Below are positions 24,281 to 36,159 of a stretch of DNA of 64,000 nt, piece by piece (the first letter of the stretch is position 1; the number at the start of each line of letters is the position of its first letter). The notes under the pieces were generated by a model, which saw only the letters and a program-made list of their open reading frames with translations, was not told the DNA's origin and made no database searches. Made by a program: the position numbers and the translations under genes. Origin of the DNA: Morinoia aosen (taxonomy: Eukaryota > Arthropoda > Malacostraca > Amphipoda > Talitridae); NCBI GenBank assembly GCA_030386875.1, contig CM059568.1:30622120-30686119 (forward strand), given 5' to 3'.

Positions 24281-25439
24281 GGGGACGGTTCGGGGTAAAA
24301 AAAGTCTGCAAGTTCTCGGTGGATTTTTCTGAGATATCCACCGTAGGTGTAAATTGTTATGAATATTTTTTTTATTTGTGCATATTTTTTGTAACCAAAT
24401 ATGAAATAGATTATTTAAAAAAAAAAATGAAAAAACATGTGTTGCGGAAAATCCTACTCATACAATTTAGAACTCAGAGAACTGAGAAAATATTTTCTAG
24501 ATAGCAAATTGTCTTGTCCAGAGATCCGGTGCAAAATTTTTCGATTATTTGACTTTTTGAGTTTGGAGAACTTTTTTCCCTAAAAATGACCTTTTTTCCA
24601 CTTTTTTAAATAATTTGCTTCTAATTTTTAAGGTTAATTGAAATTAAAAAAAAATTGCACCAGATCTATTTTCCCTTTCAAGCGCTATTGATTGGTATGC
24701 TTGCCATCTCTGTACCTTCAAAACTGTGGGAGGAGTAGGTTTTCGAAAATCAAAAAGAGAGTTTGCAGAAAAACCATTTTCCCCAAAAAAAAATTTGTAG
24801 CTCTTTACTAATTTTTAAATTGAGTCTTATGAGCGATTCTGTACCTTTTTATGTACCTTCAAAACAGTGGGAAAAGATCCAAATCAAAAGTCAATAAATA
24901 CAAGTTTCAGAACAGGGTTTTTTTTAACCATTTTTTTTCAAAGCTGGCTAATTTTTTTTCAATTACCTCTATTGCTTTGTAGCTTTTTTTAAGCCCTTTC
25001 GATTGATATAATTGCCATTCCTGTAGCTTTAAAACTCCTGGAGGCGTTTATGTTTACATAGCCAGCTAATTAGCTGATGACTCAGCACCCGGACTCAAAA
25101 CAAACACTCAATTACACCATCATAATTTATCAGAGTAATAGAATGTTTCGTTTGAGTACAAAAGCATTTCAAGTAAGGCCATGAATGAACTCTCATGCTA
25201 TTCCCGTAGAGAAACACTCAATACTGGCTCGTAATGGGGGGGAAGAGGGAGGTCACCCATCCATTGGTGCACCCTAATGTCACACTAGTGAGCGTCTTTT
25301 ACCCCGTCCAGAAGACTAACCAATTGACGTACTTGAAAGCCAGTTATAACATTGGATGCGCAAGAAAAATCTCTATAAGATGAGTTTATAAACCGAAAAA
25401 TGACCATAATTTGGAAATAGACCCGAACCGTGCCCTTAA
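24277..25439. mobile_element. TTAA-flanked MITE F
   Basis: The ends are TTAAGGGGACGGTTCGGGG and CCCGAACCGTGCCCTTAA. The left TTAA (24277-24280) is also the right TTAA of element E copy 1, so the two elements abut with no spare bases. The interior is AT-rich and non-coding, with repeated CTTCAAAAC(T/A)GTGG motifs near 24716 and 24856. Confidence 0.8.
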
Positions 25440-25698
25440 TCACACAGCTAGGCTAGAAGCCTAAGTTCTAAGTTGACTGTTTTAAGCAACTACCATAACT
25501 ATGTTGACTGCTGTGAGGGAAGTAGAAAATTCCTTGTTTGGAAAAAAGAAAACTGAAAATTTGTGTAGTTAGCTTTCGTTATGACAATATAGGTGAGAAA
25601 AGATTTAGCATCTCAACTCTGAAATTCTTTCACAAGTCCATGGATTTAGGTTATGGTAAATTAAGTTGGCTAAGGTAGGTTACAATGATATAAGTAGG

Positions 25699-26849
25699 TC
25701 AAGGATACCATCCGGGATTTTGACCTTTTTCGTCCGATTCGCTTGAAAATTGGCCAGTATATGTATTTTTTAAAGTAAACCTTTTTTACTTGTGTCATTT
25801 TTCCGATTTAGGCCTTATTTTTTTCTACGAAAAATTAGTTTTTTGATACATTTTTATATATAATTCAAGATGTATCAACTCATTGAATTTTCATGCTAGA
25901 ACAAAACCAAAGAAACTTTTAGAATCCTTGAAGCATTTCTAATAAAGTTATAATTTAAAATTTAAATATTTTGAAAAACAATTTCTGTGATAAGCGATAC
26001 TTTATAATAACATCACAAACAATTATTTTTTGGGTTTGGAGCCGTATAAATTTTTTTGTTTTCTAAAATTTGGAAGATTCTAATTATATCTTTGTTAGAA
26101 ATGTTTCAAGGATTTCAAAACTGTCTTTGGTTTTGTTCTAGCATCAAAACTCAATAAGTTGATACAGTTTGAATGTTGAAAGGTATATGTTTTGGGTATA
26201 AACCATAACAAAATTTTTGTTGAAGTGTAATATAATGGATAATTGATGTAACTGAATGCAGTTTTAATTTTTATTTTGCTAATTTCCATGCATTACTTCA
26301 TATTCACACTGTGAATTGTGATTTCCAAAAAAAAAATTGAAAAAAAAAATTTATATACATAAAAATTATGAAATTCTTCATTTTCAGTCTAATTCTTATG
26401 AAATTTGACTATAATATGTAACTTTTGAAAAGAAACAAAATTTCTTCTATTCATTTTTTAGATTCAGGCCTTAGTTTTTGAAAAAATTTGACATACTGGT
26501 TTTTGAGTTCATTTTCATGGATATTTCAAAACGTATCAACTCATTGAGTTTTGCTGCTAGAACAAAACCAGACACAGTTTTAGAATCTAAGAAACATTTC
26601 CAACAAAAGTGTATTGGGAAACTATCCATTTCCCTTTACATTTTCTGTTTATATGAGGTTGAAATCAGGTCAAAAATTCAAGATTTTTGTCCCATTACCC
26701 CCTCTCTGGGGGAAGAATTTATTGTCCGAAGCGCCATAAAATTTTAGGACCGAATAGTCCACCATCTAAGGGTTCTTTTCCAACAATAACATGAAAAATG
26801 CTCACCGGACCGACAGGGGCCTGGCAGGGGCTTCGGACGGTATCCTTAA
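25699..26849. mobile_element. TTAA-flanked MITE E, copy 2
   Basis: Same orientation and family as 22932-24280. Ends are AGGATACCATCCGGG and CGGACGGTATCCT, flanked by TCAA (left, one change from TTAA) and TTAA. The opening block CGTCCGATTCGCTTGAAAAT with TTGGCCAGTATATGTATTTT matches copy 1. It lacks copy 1's 165-bp duplication and is about 200 bases shorter. It is non-coding. Confidence 0.8.
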
Positions 26850-27455
26850 GATAGAATACATAATTGTATCATTGCCTAAGACAAAATAACTTGTGTATAA
26901 AAAATTGCAAGGATTTTTGTACAGGACTATCTCACCAATTAATCAGCAGGCATGTTCACCCCCAATCCCCATGAGCTGTGAATAACATTTATTTATTTAT
27001 TTAAAAAGTATTCTGCTAATTTAGTAGAGAAAAATTTCTTCACCCATTTGAGATACTCCATATCAAAAGCATTATAATCAAGACATATAACATGGCAAAA
27101 TGTATTCATGCCAGATTTTTCAGAAATCACAAAACAATGAAAAAGTCCAAGTTTCAATTATCCATATGGGGCTGGATTTGCAAAATAACTACTTGTTTGT
27201 TATCTGTCCCCACTTCCAAATTCAATTTCATAAGTTTTTCCACACAAATGTTGATGAAACTGGTTAGCAATATAGCAATCTTTTCCAAAAACACTAGCAC
27301 TCCAGGTATGGAGCAGACAAACCCAACTAACCTAAACAATACTGACAGATCAGACATCATTGACAAGAAACTAGAAAAATTGCAGAGTATCTAAAATTTG
27401 TTGAGTTTGAAGAGGTTACAGAATATCTTGAAATTTGTCGTAGAGATGCTAAGGA
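26850..27455. other. AT-rich spacer
   Basis: No gene or repeat family recognised. A 100-codon plus frame at 27092-27394 has no familiar motif. Confidence 0.35.
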
Positions 27456-28200
27456 TTAAGGCCACCGTCTACTGAAATCAGCATGAACCAACAAAATGGC
27501 TGTAACATTCATTGTATGAGATCTAAATCTATGAAAATTGGCCTATGTATGTATCTTTGGAAATAAATAGGGGTCGTATCTATGACCTTTTCCTACTTTC
27601 AACATAATTATGGAAATAGTGGGATGAAAAATGGTCACTTCTCAGAAATACTTATTGTACAGAAATGATTCAAGTATTATTAGACGCCCAATGAGCTGCT
27701 GCATGATGAGTTGGAGGATTATTTTGATATTCATGATAATTTCTGAGTTACATAGAAAAAATCTATAAAGAATTACAGATTGGAAGATATTATATAGTTT
27801 TAACAAAGTGATTGTAACATTCTTTCTATGGGATACAGATCTATGAAAATTGGCATATGTTGTAATTTTGGAAATAGGGGTCATCTCTATAACTTTTCCC
27901 ATTTTTGCCATAATTGTGGAGATATAGGAGAATAATTGGTTGTTTTTCAAAATCTATCTTCTACAAGAGGTAAAAAGCTGCTCTATCTACTGACATGAGA
28001 TCTTTTTGAATTCATAATAATTTTTAGGTTACATTGAAAAATCTACAGAAAAAGTTACTTTTTCAATTTTTCTAAGACATAAAAACTAATTATTGCAAAA
28101 ACTTTATTTATCAAGCATTCTGAAAATTCTTTGACAAGATACTTTAGCTCCAATACTTTCTAAAATTTATTACAGAGAAGCTGATAATGTCATGGAGGCT
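27456..28200. repeat. Possible TTAA-flanked element G, right end not found
   Basis: It starts TTAAGGCCACCGTCTACTG, in the style of elements E and F. It contains a direct duplication: a segment with ATCTATGAAAATTGGCCTAT at about 27530 and its diverged copy at about 27840, each followed by GGAAATA, GGGGTC and TATGGA or GTGGAGATAT. No matching right terminus was seen; it is probably truncated. Confidence 0.4.
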
Positions 28201-28399
28201 TGTGAAGTCTGTCACCAAAGTTCTATATGAAATAAAGCATGCCCTACATGCTATTGTATACAAGTATGAATATGAAGTAAGTTTCAAATCCTTGAACTGA
28301 CAATCTAATTAATTCATATTTTGTCAGACTCCCAGTGTTGAAAAGTATTTATTTGTACTCATTTTTGTCCAAATAAAAGAATGATAGGTTAATGTTTAC

Positions 28400-28745
28400 G
28401 GTAGGACATTAATCGATTTTCATTCAATTGTTACTTGTTTAATGGTGATGAGATCAAAATAAAAAACTTTTATTCAATGTTTTTCCGTTGTAAATGAACA
28501 TTTATAGAGTTATAGCAGTGATGTAACCTAACGCAATGTAATGTAACCTAATGTTCATTCGAGCGCATTAGAGCTGTCAGAACTGAGATTCTATCAGAGT
28601 CTCCTCTCAATTTTCCACTTGAAAGACTAGAAATGCGGTAATTAACCTACCGTTATAACTTGTTAACATTTACGACAGAAAGTGAATAGAAAAAAGTTGT
28701 TCATTTTGATATCATTACCATTATACAAGCAATAAAATTAAGAAA
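28400..28745. repeat. Relic of foldback family H (inner part)
   Basis: Arms around ATCAAAATAAAAAACTTTT (28451) and AAAAGTTGTTCATTTTGAT (28693-28711) are inverted. The order of blocks (bases resembling GATTTTC, a GAGCGCATT stretch, then ACCTACCGTTATAAC) parallels 14400-14870. It is strongly diverged. Confidence 0.5.
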
Positions 28746-28789
28746 ATTGATTAGTGTCCTGTGACAAGCAAATGATAAATGATGAATTG

Positions 28790-29710
28790 TAAATGTGAAT
28801 TGTTAGCGCATTTAATGCGCTAACAGAAATTAAAAATTCCGTTCCAAAGAATCACTAGAGGAACACATTTGAGGACAACATCCCCCTTCCGGACCTTTTT
28901 CTATTATTGACCCTAGAGCAATAAAATTTGGTATACTGAAAGGAAATGCCATTTGGAATCATTTGTCATTCGTGAAAAAATGTGATTTTCCCCATAGAAA
29001 ACGAGATATTCATAGAAAACGAAATTTTTGGGGGGTTTTTCAAATGCATTTCCTCCAACAGTTTTTGAGCTACAGTGATGAGTTTGGTATCTATCATTGG
29101 ATGCGGAAAGACGTGAAAATTTCAAATACTCCAATGATATTTCCCAAATTTTCAGTTTTAAAGAAAAAAATGAAAAAAATTGAGAGCAACTTTTCTTTGG
29201 AAAAATGAGGATTTATGATATAACTTTTGAAAAAAAATTAATTGTGAAATATATTCAAAGTTTTTGGAAAGCCCTCAACTTTCCACATCCAATGATACCA
29301 AAATCATCACTGCAGCTCTGACAGTTTTTGAGCTACAGTGATGATTTTACAGGCGGTTACCCAGTACGATTGCAGCAATCTTGGAGCTGATGTAAACACA
29401 ATTGCGGGTGTAACCCTAATGGGTGGGTTAGAACCTTTATTTAAAATTTTTACTAGATGAACTGTGGCTCCCCCTCACGACCCAACCTGTTTACATTTGT
29501 AATAGGAGGGTTAGCTTCCGTTAATTAAATTCCGCTTGGCTCACTCGATTTCTTTGGCGCGCAAAAGCCAACTTCAAGTTGAATAATTCAAAAATAACGC
29601 ATCAGCAAGCAGAATGGCATTCGTGTAAAACATTCTTAAATGGGTTCCTTTAGCAATTCTTTGGAACAAAAATTTTAATTTCCTTGGATCCCCTAAACTC
29701 AATATTGACC
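28790..29710. mobile_element. Foldback family M copy interrupted by foldback family N
   Basis: The right arm 29360-29710 matches the right arm of 13463-14140, including GAACTGTGGCTCCCCCTCAC, ATAACGCATCAGCAAGCAGA and the terminal CAATATTGACC. Only about 60 bases of the left arm remain (TCCAAAGAATCACTAGAGGA). Between them, 28876-29350 is a family N copy (TAAAATTTGGTATACTGA, ATTGGATGCGGAAAGACGTG). The left arm was therefore largely replaced when N arrived. A 23-bp palindrome built on GTTAGCGCATT lies at 28801-28823. Confidence 0.65.
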
Positions 29711-29734
29711 AATATTTTATTGGTTATAGCGGTA

Positions 29735-30100
29735 AATAACTTACCGCAACTCCAGTGTTTGAAGCGGAAAGAAATTCATCGAGCGCACCGTATGACAACA
29801 CTGCAATGAAGTCTTGCTTTCGACGCGCTTGTCATCAAAGACGAAACTAAACCTACCAATATAACAGATTAAATACTCATTTGCCGCAAAAAGTGTATAG
29901 AAGAAAAGAAGTTTATTTTGAGGTTATTACCATGATTCAAGCAACAAAAATTTGGTATTCGATTAGTAGCTGTTTATTCGTTTGCAATCGTCACCAAAGA
30001 CGAAAATTAACATACCGCCATAACTCTTCAAATACTCATTTAAGAAGGAAAGTGCATAGAAGAAAAATTGTTTATTTCAATCTCATTACCATGTGTCCCT
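29735..30100. repeat. Relic of foldback family H (inner part), second
   Basis: It shares CTCATTTGCCGCAAAAAGTG, AGAAGAAAAGAAGTTTATTT and GATTACCATG-like blocks with 14560-14870. The block AAGTGCATAGAAGAAAA occurs twice in direct order (29890 and 30050), so this copy looks like a partial duplication and not a clean foldback. Confidence 0.5.
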
Positions 30101-30492
30101 CATTAACCATTAACAAAATGTATTATTGACCTTTCCTACATATTTACCATTACATGTAAAGTCATGATCATATTTAGACATTTCTTGACAGTAACCTTGA
30201 TCTTTTGGTAAAATAAAAAAATTTTAAATACTATTTTCAATATTTACTTCAAGCAAATGCAAATTAATTGTCTCAATATTCAGAAATGCTGAAATATCCC
30301 AAAATATTATCTTTTATTACAGTTTTACAACTTGATCAATACTGACACAAGGTACCATCTATCACTCAAATTATTGAAATAAGTTCAGTTCTGAAACTAA
30401 AAAATGCTATTGACAGCAACTTGGTTGCAAGTTCACATGTTCCAAAATTTTACAAATTTCACAATTATATTACACAATTTATCAGATGGACA
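30101..30492. other. AT-rich spacer
   Basis: Nothing recognised. Confidence 0.4.
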
Positions 30493-30500
30493 CTAAGTTA

Positions 30501-31040
30501 GGTCAATATTGAATTTAATGTTGTCTACAAATTTCATAATTTCGTAGGTATAGATAGGTAATATAGTCAATTTTAAGACGTTTTACAGGAATGACAATGT
30601 GCCCGGAAATGCTTATTTTTGGAGATATTTAACTTTGAAGTTATAGGAACGTCGTTTGTAAAATTGAACAAACGGAGAGGTAAATAAGCAGAAATCCGGT
30701 TCTGACGTAACGATAGGTAAGGTTAGGTTTGGTAAAGTTAATTTAGTTAAGTATCCTAACCTAAGTAAGCCTAAAATATCTTAATTTAACTCAACCATAC
30801 CGAGGCCGATGACTCCCGCCAAAAAACTTGGCGTGGTCCGCGTCCGCAAAACGCCGGAAGAGCCATATCAAAACTGCCGTTAATGCTATTCTTACCTGGC
30901 GTTATTTATCCTATATCTCCAAAACTAAGCATTTCCGGGCACATTGTCATTCATGTAAAACGTCTTAAAATCGACTATATTACCTATCTATACCTACAAA
31001 ATTATTAAATTCGTTGACAACATTAAATTCAATATTGACC
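30501..31040. mobile_element. Foldback element, GGTCAATATTGAA family, with 8-bp target duplication
   Basis: The ends are GGTCAATATTGAATTTAATG and its exact inverse CATTAAATTCAATATTGACC. The arms run about 140 bases inward with few mismatches (TTTTAAGACGTTTTACAGGA on the left). It is flanked by the perfect direct repeat CTAAGTTA (30493-30500 and 31041-31048). The termini match family M at 13463, so this is probably a shorter subfamily. The centre is GC-rich (GGCCGATGACTCCCGCC) and unrelated to M. It is non-coding. Confidence 0.85.
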
Positions 31041-31353
31041 CTAAGTTATTGCAGCCTTGAACTTAGACAAATTAGTGATCCTAAAGAATAAACAAATATA
31101 GTTAAATTTATCTACAACTAATGTAATTTCTGGACAAATTTAGGTTTTTGACAAAGCTTGTATAACAGGGATGCAACGCAGTTCCCTTTCCCCCCTCCCC
31201 ACATAGAAACGTATTATCACGGCAATCAAGAAAGTACCCTAGCAAGATAGACTAATTTGAGAAACATTGAACAAAAAATTTCATGCCAAAATATTTCATA
31301 GTCAACTCAACTTTCAAGGAACGAGGCTACTGAAAATTAGATTTACTCAGACT
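31041..31353. other. AT-rich spacer
   Basis: A C-rich tract (TTTCCCCCCTCCCC) lies near 31190. Nothing else was seen. Confidence 0.4.
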
Positions 31354-33044
31354 TTAACCCTTTCAACGCGATTGGGTTATATTTGTCCCAGTGTTTTAAA
31401 TTAAAGCACAATTGGGCTGAATATGCCCCAGCAACTACCAAAAGTTGACAGATATTTCATCAGACTCTGTTTTACCCATAGCTAGTTTGTAGTCTCAACA
31501 GCAATCACCCAGTGGGGCGTTGAAAGAGCTAGAATGAGGTCGTGTCTCAAGCTGCTCCTCAAAATGAAGGTGTATTTGCATAGTTATATAGCTTATGATC
31601 ATTTCTTTGGGTTTATTTTATGTAAATATTAGTAGGAACCTATATATAGCTATTTTTGTCTTCATAAATATACTTTTTGTGAAACATTGTTGAAATAAAA
31701 ATGAAGTGGGACATGTGTGTCCCACTTGTTTTTTCTTTATCTTTTGTCCCACTTATATATATCTAAATTTAGGATATGTTTATCCCATTAGCACTGAATT
31801 TTAAATTTGGCTTCATACTAATTTTGGTATAAAAATGTTTTATTTTCATGCAAGAGCCGAAAAAGGTCACTGGACGATCTGGAAATTGAAGAGCTTATGC
31901 AAGACCTTGATAGTGATGACGAATTCACTTACAATAAGAGTTTAGATAACTATTGATGATAGTTTTGAGGATCCGGATTGCACAGTGGAAGAAAAATAGG
32001 CAAAATACAGCAAAAAGAGTGAGGACACTTGTAAAAGAGAGCCAAGGAGACAAAATGAGGGTGACTTCAGCATTGAGGAGGAACAAAAAGAAGAAGAGTA
32101 TGTGAATCGCACTCATAAACTTCCTTTTGTTTGAATTGATGATATTGCTGACATTGGTTGGCCAATACTGTCAAATGCACTTGAACCCATGTTTTTATTA
32201 TCAACAGCAGAGAAAGGAGTAATAATTTGTGCTTTAGGTAGACCACCTCCCCTTTGGAAGCATTCAAATGTGTGTCCCTTCAAGTTTGTTCATACAAATA
32301 GCATGCAAAACCAATCTAAGAATAGAAAAAGAAAACCGCTAGAAAAATGAGCACAAATTGATGGATGCATGAGAAATTATGATTGTGCCTAATGGGCTGT
32401 AATCAACTTCCAAAACTTGAATTCATTGAAGTGGAAATAAGTCTAAATAATAAATGCATCAGTAAATCTATTTCCAAGGACAAATTCACTTTTGTATTCT
32501 CAAAAGTGTACATTACAAATCCATAAAAATCAAATGATTCAAGCAAGACATATTATATCCATGAAGTAGTTAGATTCTTTGAGCCACACCATAAATAAAA
32601 TGGTAAATAGCATAGTTTTTTATGCTTATTTAGTCAAAGAAATTGTTTTTTGTCAAATAAATGTGAAATAGTTCGAGCTTTGAAAGACCAGTCACTCGTA
32701 ATATCCTTTTTTTCTAGAAAATGGAAGTTATTTTTTCTAATACAATAACCATTTTTTATTGAGGTTTTCTCATTTTCTACCTCGGAAAAGGAAAAAGTAT
32801 GTTAGTTTGAATGTATATACAAACACTATTCTATTTTTCGAACTTCCTGGTGGGATACATATGTCCCACTCTCAATGGCAATGGACTACTAAATGGGACG
32901 TATATGTCCCAGTACAAAACTTACAAATTTAATAAAAAAACACTACCGACCCTGTAAGAGCTTCTAATACTATGTCAATCAACCCTAAAACACACTAGAA
33001 TGCTCCTGGATTTAGCAGGAAAAATTTCGCGTCGAAAGGGTTAA
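31354..33044 (+). mobile_element. Decayed piggyBac-like transposon
   Basis: It is bounded by TTAA and the piggyBac-style ends TTAACCCTTTCAACGCGA and TCGCGTCGAAAGGGTTAA. Near 31865 the plus strand gives DDLEIEELMQDLDSDDEF, an acidic stretch like the N-terminus of piggyBac transposases. About 32190-32290 gives a further fragment around GRPPPLWKHSN. Stops separate the pieces and the catalytic DDD region is not recognisable, so it is a short, non-autonomous relic of 1.7 kb. Subterminal palindromes of the GGGACATATATGTCCC type occur near 31708 and at 32853 and 32897. Confidence 0.75.
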
Positions 33045-33157
33045 GACACCCATTATAGTAGAATAAAAAAGTCAGATATTTTAATAAAAAACGAACTCTC
33101 ACATATGCAAGAAAACATATACAAATTGAAAAGGCTAAATTATATATTATAATGTTC

Positions 33158-33387
33158 TTAACCCTTTAACGCCCCAGAGGACACCAGTGTCCTCTTTCAA
33201 AATTCCCCTTCAATATATTTTATTTCTTATTCAATTAGTTCCCCAATGTGTTCTTTGAAGTTCTCTGCCGAGTGGCAGTTCTTATCCCATCCTGATATCG
33301 GTGACTGCCAGATGCCAGCGCCAGTTTAGTGACGGTGGTTGTGTTAACGGTAATATGAGTACAAAAATTCGGACGTTAAAGGGTTAA
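33158..33387. mobile_element. 230-bp piggyBac-like MITE
   Basis: The ends TTAACCCTTTAACGCCCC and GGACGTTAAAGGGTTAA share the CCCTTT start with the larger element just to the left. A palindrome GAGGACACCAGTGTCCTC follows the left end, comparable to the subterminal palindromes of 31354-33044. It is non-coding. Confidence 0.8.
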
Positions 33388-34109
33388 ATTATTTTGTAAC
33401 TTTCAATCATACCTTAGAAAAGTAGCAGGGCAAACAAAAAACGTAAGTACCACAACGACGGACAGATATCACTACTACCAAGTTGCACTACTCGAGGTCA
33501 CGTTTACAGCTGCCATATTCTAGCCAACGACCTTGACCAAATTTTAACCATGATGTAATGGCCTTATTTGACGCGAAAGATCCACAAAAAATCTGTCCCC
33601 TATCAAGCATTTCAAGGGCTTTAAGTTTATCAAAATAATTTCACGGGTTTTTATTTCATACTTATGATGCACGTGAAAAAATTGAATTTACTGTTTAAGA
33701 AAAGCAACGAATCACGAGGAAAACACATTGTAAATCCTTTCAACCAATTCTTTCATAACTAGGGTAAGGAAATTACTTGCAATAATACTACAGATACAAC
33801 TGTATGGAGCACATTCAAGAAAATAAATATAGTTTATTGTATGATAATTAATGTATTCGATGTCCATGCCAAAATGTGAAAAATGAAACAACGGATTGAA
33901 ATCGTTCATACGAAAAGTGTTAAAATATTTGAGTGATTTAATACGTTTGATTCTTTTAAATTTAGTAATTCATTCCCTTTCATTTAACTTTTCCCATATT
34001 GTCTAAAATTTACTCTCGTAAGGTTAACATCGGCATCTTTGGGATGCTTTATTTCCAATCAAGCCTGATACATATGATCTTAGCATTGGTTTTTCAAATG
34101 TCTTATAAC
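33388..34109. other. AT-rich spacer
   Basis: No gene or repeat was recognised. Confidence 0.4.
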
Positions 34110-34312
34110 TAAGCCTATATATAGGACACCATGACGGTTCCCCCGTAAAGCCGGTACCCACTTCCGACACCTGGGTTGAGTGGGGTATTGTGCTTGAGCT
34201 TTCCCTTATACCCAACAGGGAAAATCTTCGCGCCAGCGCTGGGAACGAACCCGCGACTTCCAGCATACAAGTCCGATCCCTTAACCGCTGTGCCACGGAG
34301 AGCACTCATAAC
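34110..34312 (-). mobile_element. tRNA-derived SINE
   Basis: On the minus strand the head reads CTCTCCGTGGCACAGCGGTT and later GGGTTCGTTCCCAGC. It carries an A box (TGGCACAGCGGTTA, 34295-34282) and a B box (GGTTCGTTCCC, 34251-34241) at tRNA spacing. A non-tRNA body of about 130 bases follows (ACCCCACTCAACCCAGGTGT to GGAACCGTCATGGTGTCC). The T-arm pairs but the acceptor stem is not formed, so this is a SINE and not a tRNA gene. RNA polymerase III would transcribe it. Confidence 0.75.
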
Positions 34313-34639
34313 ACTAACATGAGTAACACTCATTTACAAAATGGTGATAAAACTAATGTTAACAATCATAGACCAATATTTGTCATCCGAATGTTTGGGA
34401 AAATTAAAAAATAAAGGGAGTGTTCTCATTGCTGTTAATACTAGTTATTATTATGATACAGGTGAAATTAATTTTCAATTGTAAAAATTCACTCAAGTTA
34501 ACTTTAAGGAATTAAGATTTAAATAGCTCAACTAGAATTTACATGAATGTCTCAATTCAGGCGGGTTTAATTCTGATACATTAAATTTGCGAATGCTGAT
34601 TATAGTATATAGTCTTTTTATCATTGTAATTGATTAAAT
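34313..34639. other. AT-rich spacer
   Basis: Nothing recognised. Confidence 0.4.
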
Positions 34640-35880
34640 AAAGGCTGAGACAACCGCGTCATTTACGGTCATAGAAGCACTCACGTCTCGCTGACCATAT
34701 TTTTTAGACACTGCCCACAGCTGAATTTACATCACGTAGCTCTCTGTCCGCTCGATTCCAGCATTCCCATTAGTGCCTGAACGCTACTCGCGACAACGTC
34801 TACGTTCTAAAACTCGAAAATTACTGTCAAATTAGACAGGAAGGTCGGTAGCAAAAGGAAAGAATGAGTTCAGCACAGAGTGTACCGGAAGAAAAATGAA
34901 AGTGAAGCGGAAAATATAAGAGGAAGCAAAAGAGCTACGGAAATCCAAGACTTATACTTTGTATGTCAATGCACGTGTAAACTGTCACAAGTGTTTTCAC
35001 TCGAAAAATTTCATTTATCTTCATTGCTTAGATGAATTAAAAAACACTCATGAACTTCAATTGACTGGCTAAAGAATACATTTTTGTGTTTTTTTCTCCG
35101 CGTTTGTACAAGTATTGAACTGGACCGTCATGGCACCTATCAATTATTATTAATTAAAAACATTTGCATCATGACATTGCAAAAAATAATGTAAATTTTT
35201 ATATTGTGTTAACTGAAACAGGATATCAATGTTTCATTTCTTATTCACGTCCTAAAATGTTCTTATTAGCCTTGTGTTGTGCAATTTATCATATCATTTC
35301 TGTCGCTCTTGAGTATATTACGACAGCCTTATCTAGTGGGTTCATTTCACGTATTACTCCATTTACGTTGTACATGTCTTGGTTTCCGTTGTAAAACAAT
35401 CCTTTTTATGTTTCTGGTTCAGGTAGACTTCTGCCACTTGTGACAGCATGAAAATATCATAAATTTGTGGCGTGATAAAAAATACTTCCTCCTAGTCCCT
35501 TGATTGGCATACTAGTTGATACGTAGGAGTGGAAATATAGTTCTGAATGTCAACCTCGTTGCTTTAGACGTCAATTATTTTAATCCACCCGTTTTACTTT
35601 TCAAAAAAAATCCTTATACCGCAAGTCCCTAAGCTCGTATTTCAATGTAGGTGTGCACTGAAAAGAATGTTTTCAACAACGCAACGTGACTAATTGTAGT
35701 TTCCTGGATTATCAAGCATAGATTAAGCAACAACAGGAATACATCTGTAGTGTTCTCCCTCACGCGACTTAACGCTCCGGGTAGACTATGAATATCTATG
35801 GACTTTGAATATCAATGCCCCAAGCGAGAACCTGAGGTACTAACCAACCCAAAAGAAAGAAAAACCATTGATTTCCAAAA
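34640..35880 (+). repeat. Dispersed repeat, possibly LTR-derived fossil
   Basis: Parts recur elsewhere. 35400-35740 matches 61480-61830 (plus strand) and about 120 bases match 42480-42600 (minus strand), sharing TAGTCCCTTGATTGG-like and TTCTGAATGTCAACCTC-like words. 35740-35850 matches 55198-55340, beginning TGTAGTGTTCTCCCTCA. The last word starts TGTAG and could be an LTR 5' end. No coding region is attached. It is an old, broken fossil; the LTR assignment is tentative. Confidence 0.4.
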
Positions 35881-35944
35881 ACGTTGCCACATGAGATACC
35901 TGCCAACATATTGGACTTAACAAATTTTTGAATATAAGATGTCC

Positions 35945-36157
35945 TAAGACAAACGTTCCATACGAGGAGTATTAAACAAACAAACTATCCGAGGTGTACA
36001 AATGGAAAAACCATAAGAGGCGTAATAATAGGCAAACTATACGAGGTGTTCTAGTAGACAAACTATCAGAGGTGTACGAATAGATAAACCATACGAAGCG
36101 ACCAATAGACAAACTATATGAGGCGTACTAATAGACAAACCATACGTAGCGTGCTAA
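35945..36157 (+). repeat. Degenerate minisatellite, unit of about 33 bp
   Basis: Six or more diverged copies of a unit like AATAGACAAACTATACGAGG then CGTACT. It ends exactly where the mariner element begins, and the last unit, GTGCTAATACGAGG, overlaps the mariner terminus CGAGGCCTG in sequence. The mariner may have inserted into a unit at a TA. Confidence 0.7.
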
Positions 36158-36159
36158 TA

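Noticed and set aside
34230-34305. tRNA gene
   Set aside because: A and B boxes are present but the acceptor stem does not pair and a conserved-looking tail follows. It is a SINE head.
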